From Prevotella sp. 10(H) (lineage in GTDB: Bacteria; Bacteroidota; Bacteroidia; Bacteroidales; Dysgonomonadaceae), in the NCBI RefSeq assembly GCF_000711235.1, contig NZ_JOMI01000001.1, forward strand, positions 744,001 to 808,000: DNA of 64,000 nt, in the 5' to 3' direction. The position numbers and the translations under genes were made by a program. The notes below the pieces were generated by a model that worked only from the letters and a program-made list of their open reading frames with translations, did not search any database and was not told where the DNA came from. Within the stretch, counting starts at the first letter, position 1. The number at the start of each line of letters is the position of its first letter. Shown piece by piece: positions 61,811 through 64,000 of the stretch.

Positions 61811-61976
61811 TCTGATTTGTTATATGTATTCAGACTCGCTTATTACAAAAGTAAGCAGCAAATATAATATAAGCAATAGTGAAAATGTTAAATCCGGAAG
61901 ATCACTTCTTACAATCTTCTCTGATTAACAACTACTATCTTTCAATTAGTAATAAACTATAAATTTAACAAATATT

Positions 61977-62007
61977 TTTGCTTTTATTCGCATGGATATT
62001 ATCTTTG
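61977..62007 (+). promoter_or_regulatory. Promoter of the endonuclease/phosphatase-family gene
   Basis: TTTG at 61977-61980, a 19-bp spacer and TATCTTTG at 62000-62007 match the consensus. The leader would be about 130 nt. The TATTTTTG at 61973 is an overlapping second -7 match. Confidence 0.6.
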
Positions 62008-62144
62008 TTTAATAAAACAGACATAGAAAAACATCTGTATAAGGAAATCAAAATAACCTGAAAGTTGTAAAACATAGAAATTAATTGAAGCTCATTCAAT
62101 AGAAATCTGTTCTGATATTTCAAATATTATAAAATCTCATTACT

Positions 62145-62999
62145 ATGAAAAAAATACTTTATGCATTAACCGCTGCATTATTACTAATTTCCTGCAAAGA
62201 GAAACCAGTCGAATTGAATGTTATGTCATTCAATATCCGCTATGATAATCCTGCTGACAGCCTTAACAACTGGCAATACCGAAAAGATGTTGCTGCACGG
62301 ATAATTAAAGATTACAATTCGGATATTGTAGGTACGCAAGAAGTTTTGGTTAACCAGCTCAATGATTTAAAGGCCGGCTTACCAGAATATAATGCAATTG
62401 GAGTCGGACGTCAGGACGGCAAAGAAAAAGGCGAATACTGTGCTATACTTTATAAAAAAGATAAATTTAAAGAAATCAAATCCGGTTATTTCTGGTTAAG
62501 CGAAACACCCGAGGTTGCCGGCTCGAAAGGCTGGGATGGAGCTTGCGAGCGAATCGCTACATGGGCAGTACTAGAAGAATCCGATACTAAGAAACAGGTG
62601 TTTTTCATTAATACTCACTTAGACCATGTTGGAAAAGCTGCACGACAGGAAGGCGTCACACTTCTTCTCAACGAAACAGGTAAACTAAGCAATGGATTAC
62701 CGGTTATTATGACCGGAGATTTTAATGCAACACCCGATTCCGATGTTATCAAGCATGTAAAAGACCCTGCTAATCCTAATTATATGGCACATACTAAAGA
62801 TCTCGCTGTAACAAAAAGTGGAACAGACTGGACATATCACGGATATGGAAAAGTGCCACTGGATAAGCGTGAGTTTATAGATTACATCTTTGTGAAGCCG
62901 GACACAAAAGTTTTGAAACACACGGTGATACCTGAAAAATTGAATGACATATTCATTTCCGATCATTCATTAATAACAGCACAGATAGAAATTGAATAA
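62145..62999 (+). CDS. Endonuclease/exonuclease/phosphatase-family lipoprotein
   Basis: 284 residues with a lipoprotein signal (LLISCKEKP, Cys at about residue 17). The EEP fold motifs are complete: MSFNIRYDN, DIVGTQEVL with the metal-binding Glu, INTHLDHVG, MTGDFNATPDSD with the catalytic Asp/Asn pair, and the late FISDHSLI with the His. Members hydrolyse phosphodiesters or phosphomonoesters with Mg. Secreted Bacteroidetes copies are often described as sphingomyelinase- or inositol-phosphatase-like, but substrates vary. It is a single gene between its own promoter and a bidirectional terminator. Confidence 0.93.
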   Translation: MKKILYALTAALLLISCKEKPVELNVMSFNIRYDNPADSLNNWQYRKDVAARIIKDYNSDIVGTQEVLVNQLNDLKAGLPEYNAIGVGRQDGKEKGEYCAILYKKDKFKEIKSGYFWLSETPEVAGSKGWDGACERIATWAVLEESDTKKQVFFINTHLDHVGKAARQEGVTLLLNETGKLSNGLPVIMTGDFNATPDSDVIKHVKDPANPNYMAHTKDLAVTKSGTDWTYHGYGKVPLDKREFIDYIFVKPDTKVLKHTVIPEKLNDIFISDHSLITAQIEIE

Positions 63000-63016
63000 A
63001 TATATAGAATTAAATA

Positions 63017-63047
63017 AATGGCTTTTGATAAGAAATCAAAGGCCATT
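63017..63047. terminator. Bidirectional terminator
   Basis: AATGGCTTTTGAT / ATCAAAGGCCATT pair over 13 bp (one wobble) with loop AAGAA, followed by CTTTTT on the plus strand. It lies between convergent genes. Confidence 0.85.
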
Positions 63048-63051
63048 CTTT

Positions 63052-63477
63052 TTAGCATTCTTTCATTTTATCCTGACTCAGTAAATCACACTTATTACGA
63101 GTCAGTATCTCTAAAGATTTATTGATATCAGTTGGCCTTATAACTACATTTGCAGTATTACCTTGTGAAAAGGCATACATATATTCAATAAACACATTTT
63201 CTTTTGCAAGATATTCCAGTATTGCAGCCAAAGCACCGGGCACATTGGGGCAACACAGGCAAAGCACATCATTGACACTTAGTCCGTAATGAGCTTCTTT
63301 TAAGACGCGTACGGCCAAATCGACATCCGATACAATTAGTCGCAATATCCCGAAATCTGCACTTTCGGCCAGACTAAACGCCCTCATATTCACACCGTTT
63401 TCACCCAATATATGGGTAACCTCATTGATCTTTCCGGTTTTGTTCTCTACAAAAATAGATAGCTGTTTAATTATCAT
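63052..63477 (-). CDS. ACT-domain protein, partner of phenylacetate-CoA ligase
   Basis: About 141 residues from the Met at 63477 (MIIKQLSIFVENKTGKI). A start at 63510 would overlap the ligase gene by 23 bp and adds 11 residues. Two ACT domains in tandem are seen: IFVENKTGKINEVTHILGENGVNMRAF in part, and LCCPNVPGALAAILEYLAKENVFIEYMYAF in part. ACT domains bind amino acids. This two-domain type regularly follows a phenylacetate-CoA ligase homologue and indolepyruvate oxidoreductase genes in Bacteroidales. It is directly downstream of such a ligase here, so a role in aromatic-amino-acid or aryl-acid metabolism is likely. Confidence 0.9.
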   Translation of the reverse strand: MIIKQLSIFVENKTGKINEVTHILGENGVNMRAFSLAESADFGILRLIVSDVDLAVRVLKEAHYGLSVNDVLCLCCPNVPGALAAILEYLAKENVFIEYMYAFSQGNTANVVIRPTDINKSLEILTRNKCDLLSQDKMKEC

Positions 63478-63487
63478 ACGGCCAATT

Positions 63488-64000
63488 TTAATTAAATATT
63501 CGTTTATCAATTACACGTTGTGCTTTTCCTTCACTCCGCTTAATGCTATAGGGTTCTACCAGTTTAATATCGGCACTAATTCCCAATACATTGTGCAAAC
63601 GATGTGCTATTTTGTTCCTCAATGCCAGTATCTTGGAAATCTCATCAGAATAGTATCCGTCACGTACTTCAACTTGTACTTCAAGTATATCCAGATTATT
63701 CACTCTGTCGACAATCAACAAATAATGAGGCTCGAACTCTTCCATTTCCAGGATAACACTTTCTATCTGGGACGGGAATACATTTACTCCCCTGATAATA
63801 AGCATATCGTCGCTACGTCCCACAATGCGACTCATACGCACGCTCGTACGTCCGCACTTGCATGGTTCATCGGTGATCGAGCATAAATCTTTCGTCCTGT
63901 AACGCAACAAAGGCAAACCTTCTTTTGTCAAAGTGGTGAATACCAATTCACCCTGTTCACCATAAGGTAATTGCTCAAGTGTATCGGGAGATATTATTTC
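63488..64000 (-). CDS. paaK: Phenylacetate-CoA ligase, C-terminal part (cut by window edge)
   Basis: 171 codons, open at the right edge, so the N-terminal about 60% is outside the window. The adenylate-forming C-terminus is clear: LPYGEQGELVFTTLTKEGLPLLRYRTKDL (partly quoted), CKCGRTSVRMSRIVGRSDDMLIIRGVNVFPSQIE (partly quoted), with the hinge Asp, and the late Lys in KRSEGKAQRVIDKR. The CxCGR pair of cysteines belongs to the PaaK branch. It activates phenylacetate or a related aryl acid (such as indole-acetate) with CoA and ATP. The ACT-domain gene follows immediately. Confidence 0.92.
   Translation of the reverse strand, partial: EIISPDTLEQLPYGEQGELVFTTLTKEGLPLLRYRTKDLCSITDEPCKCGRTSVRMSRIVGRSDDMLIIRGVNVFPSQIESVILEMEEFEPHYLLIVDRVNNLDILEVQVEVRDGYYSDEISKILALRNKIAHRLHNVLGISADIKLVEPYSIKRSEGKAQRVIDKRIFN

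Overview
The window is chromosomal DNA of a Bacteroidota, most likely a gut-type Bacteroidales. Dysgonomonas is my best guess, but it is an inference. The signs are SusC/SusD pairs, a hybrid two-component regulator, an ECF sigma/FecR pair, lipoproteins with short lipoboxes, DUF5686/DUF4249/DUF5106 envelope proteins, AT-rich DNA and promoters of the Bacteroidetes type (TTTG, about 20 bp, TAnnTTTG). I saw no tRNA, rRNA, CRISPR array, transposase or phage gene.

Layout. Positions 1-25305 hold a polysaccharide utilisation locus (PUL): a GH35 beta-galactosidase (cut by the left edge), a divergent hybrid two-component regulator, a GH2 enzyme, then an ECF sigma factor, FecR anti-sigma, SusC with an STN domain, SusD, two secreted proteins of unclear catalysis, a second GH2 and a convergent GH51 arabinofuranosidase. 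The enzyme set points to a galactose- and arabinose-containing plant glycan. A GntR-type regulator (25469) follows, divergent from a small decayed remnant of a glycyl-radical activase.

Positions 26677-33131 hold a tight cassette that starts with a DUF4280 (PAAR-like) spike-tip protein. It continues with a TIGR02594/CHAP-like amidase, a lipoprotein, two large unrecognised proteins and a second lipoprotein. I read it as an orphan effector-immunity island for a contractile injection system. The four non-lipoproteins seem to share Ig-like beta-sandwich modules.

Positions 33294-38211 hold a peptide-export locus: a promoter, a long purine-rich leader, a structured element ending in a T run, an HlyD adaptor, a C39-peptidase ABC exporter, a small HTH protein and a 60-residue double-glycine precursor with a cationic core of seven cysteines. 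Three tandem paralogues with YadA-head-like repeats follow (38363-43219).

Positions 43324-59001 are mostly envelope and housekeeping genes: a zinc metallopeptidase, a membrane-anchored Kelch/winged-helix regulator with an apparent non-AUG start, a DUF3298 lipoprotein, a lipoprotein nitroreductase, DUF5686, DUF5106, DUF4249 plus TonB receptor, and a GH95 enzyme. Positions 59432-61107 hold a redox operon (OhrR-like MarR regulator, nitroreductase, thiol peroxidase Tpx). A gene-free kilobase (61052-62144) carries a promoter and strong RNA helices and is a good candidate for a non-coding RNA. The right edge holds an endonuclease/phosphatase-family lipoprotein, an ACT-domain protein and the C-terminal part of a phenylacetate-CoA ligase.
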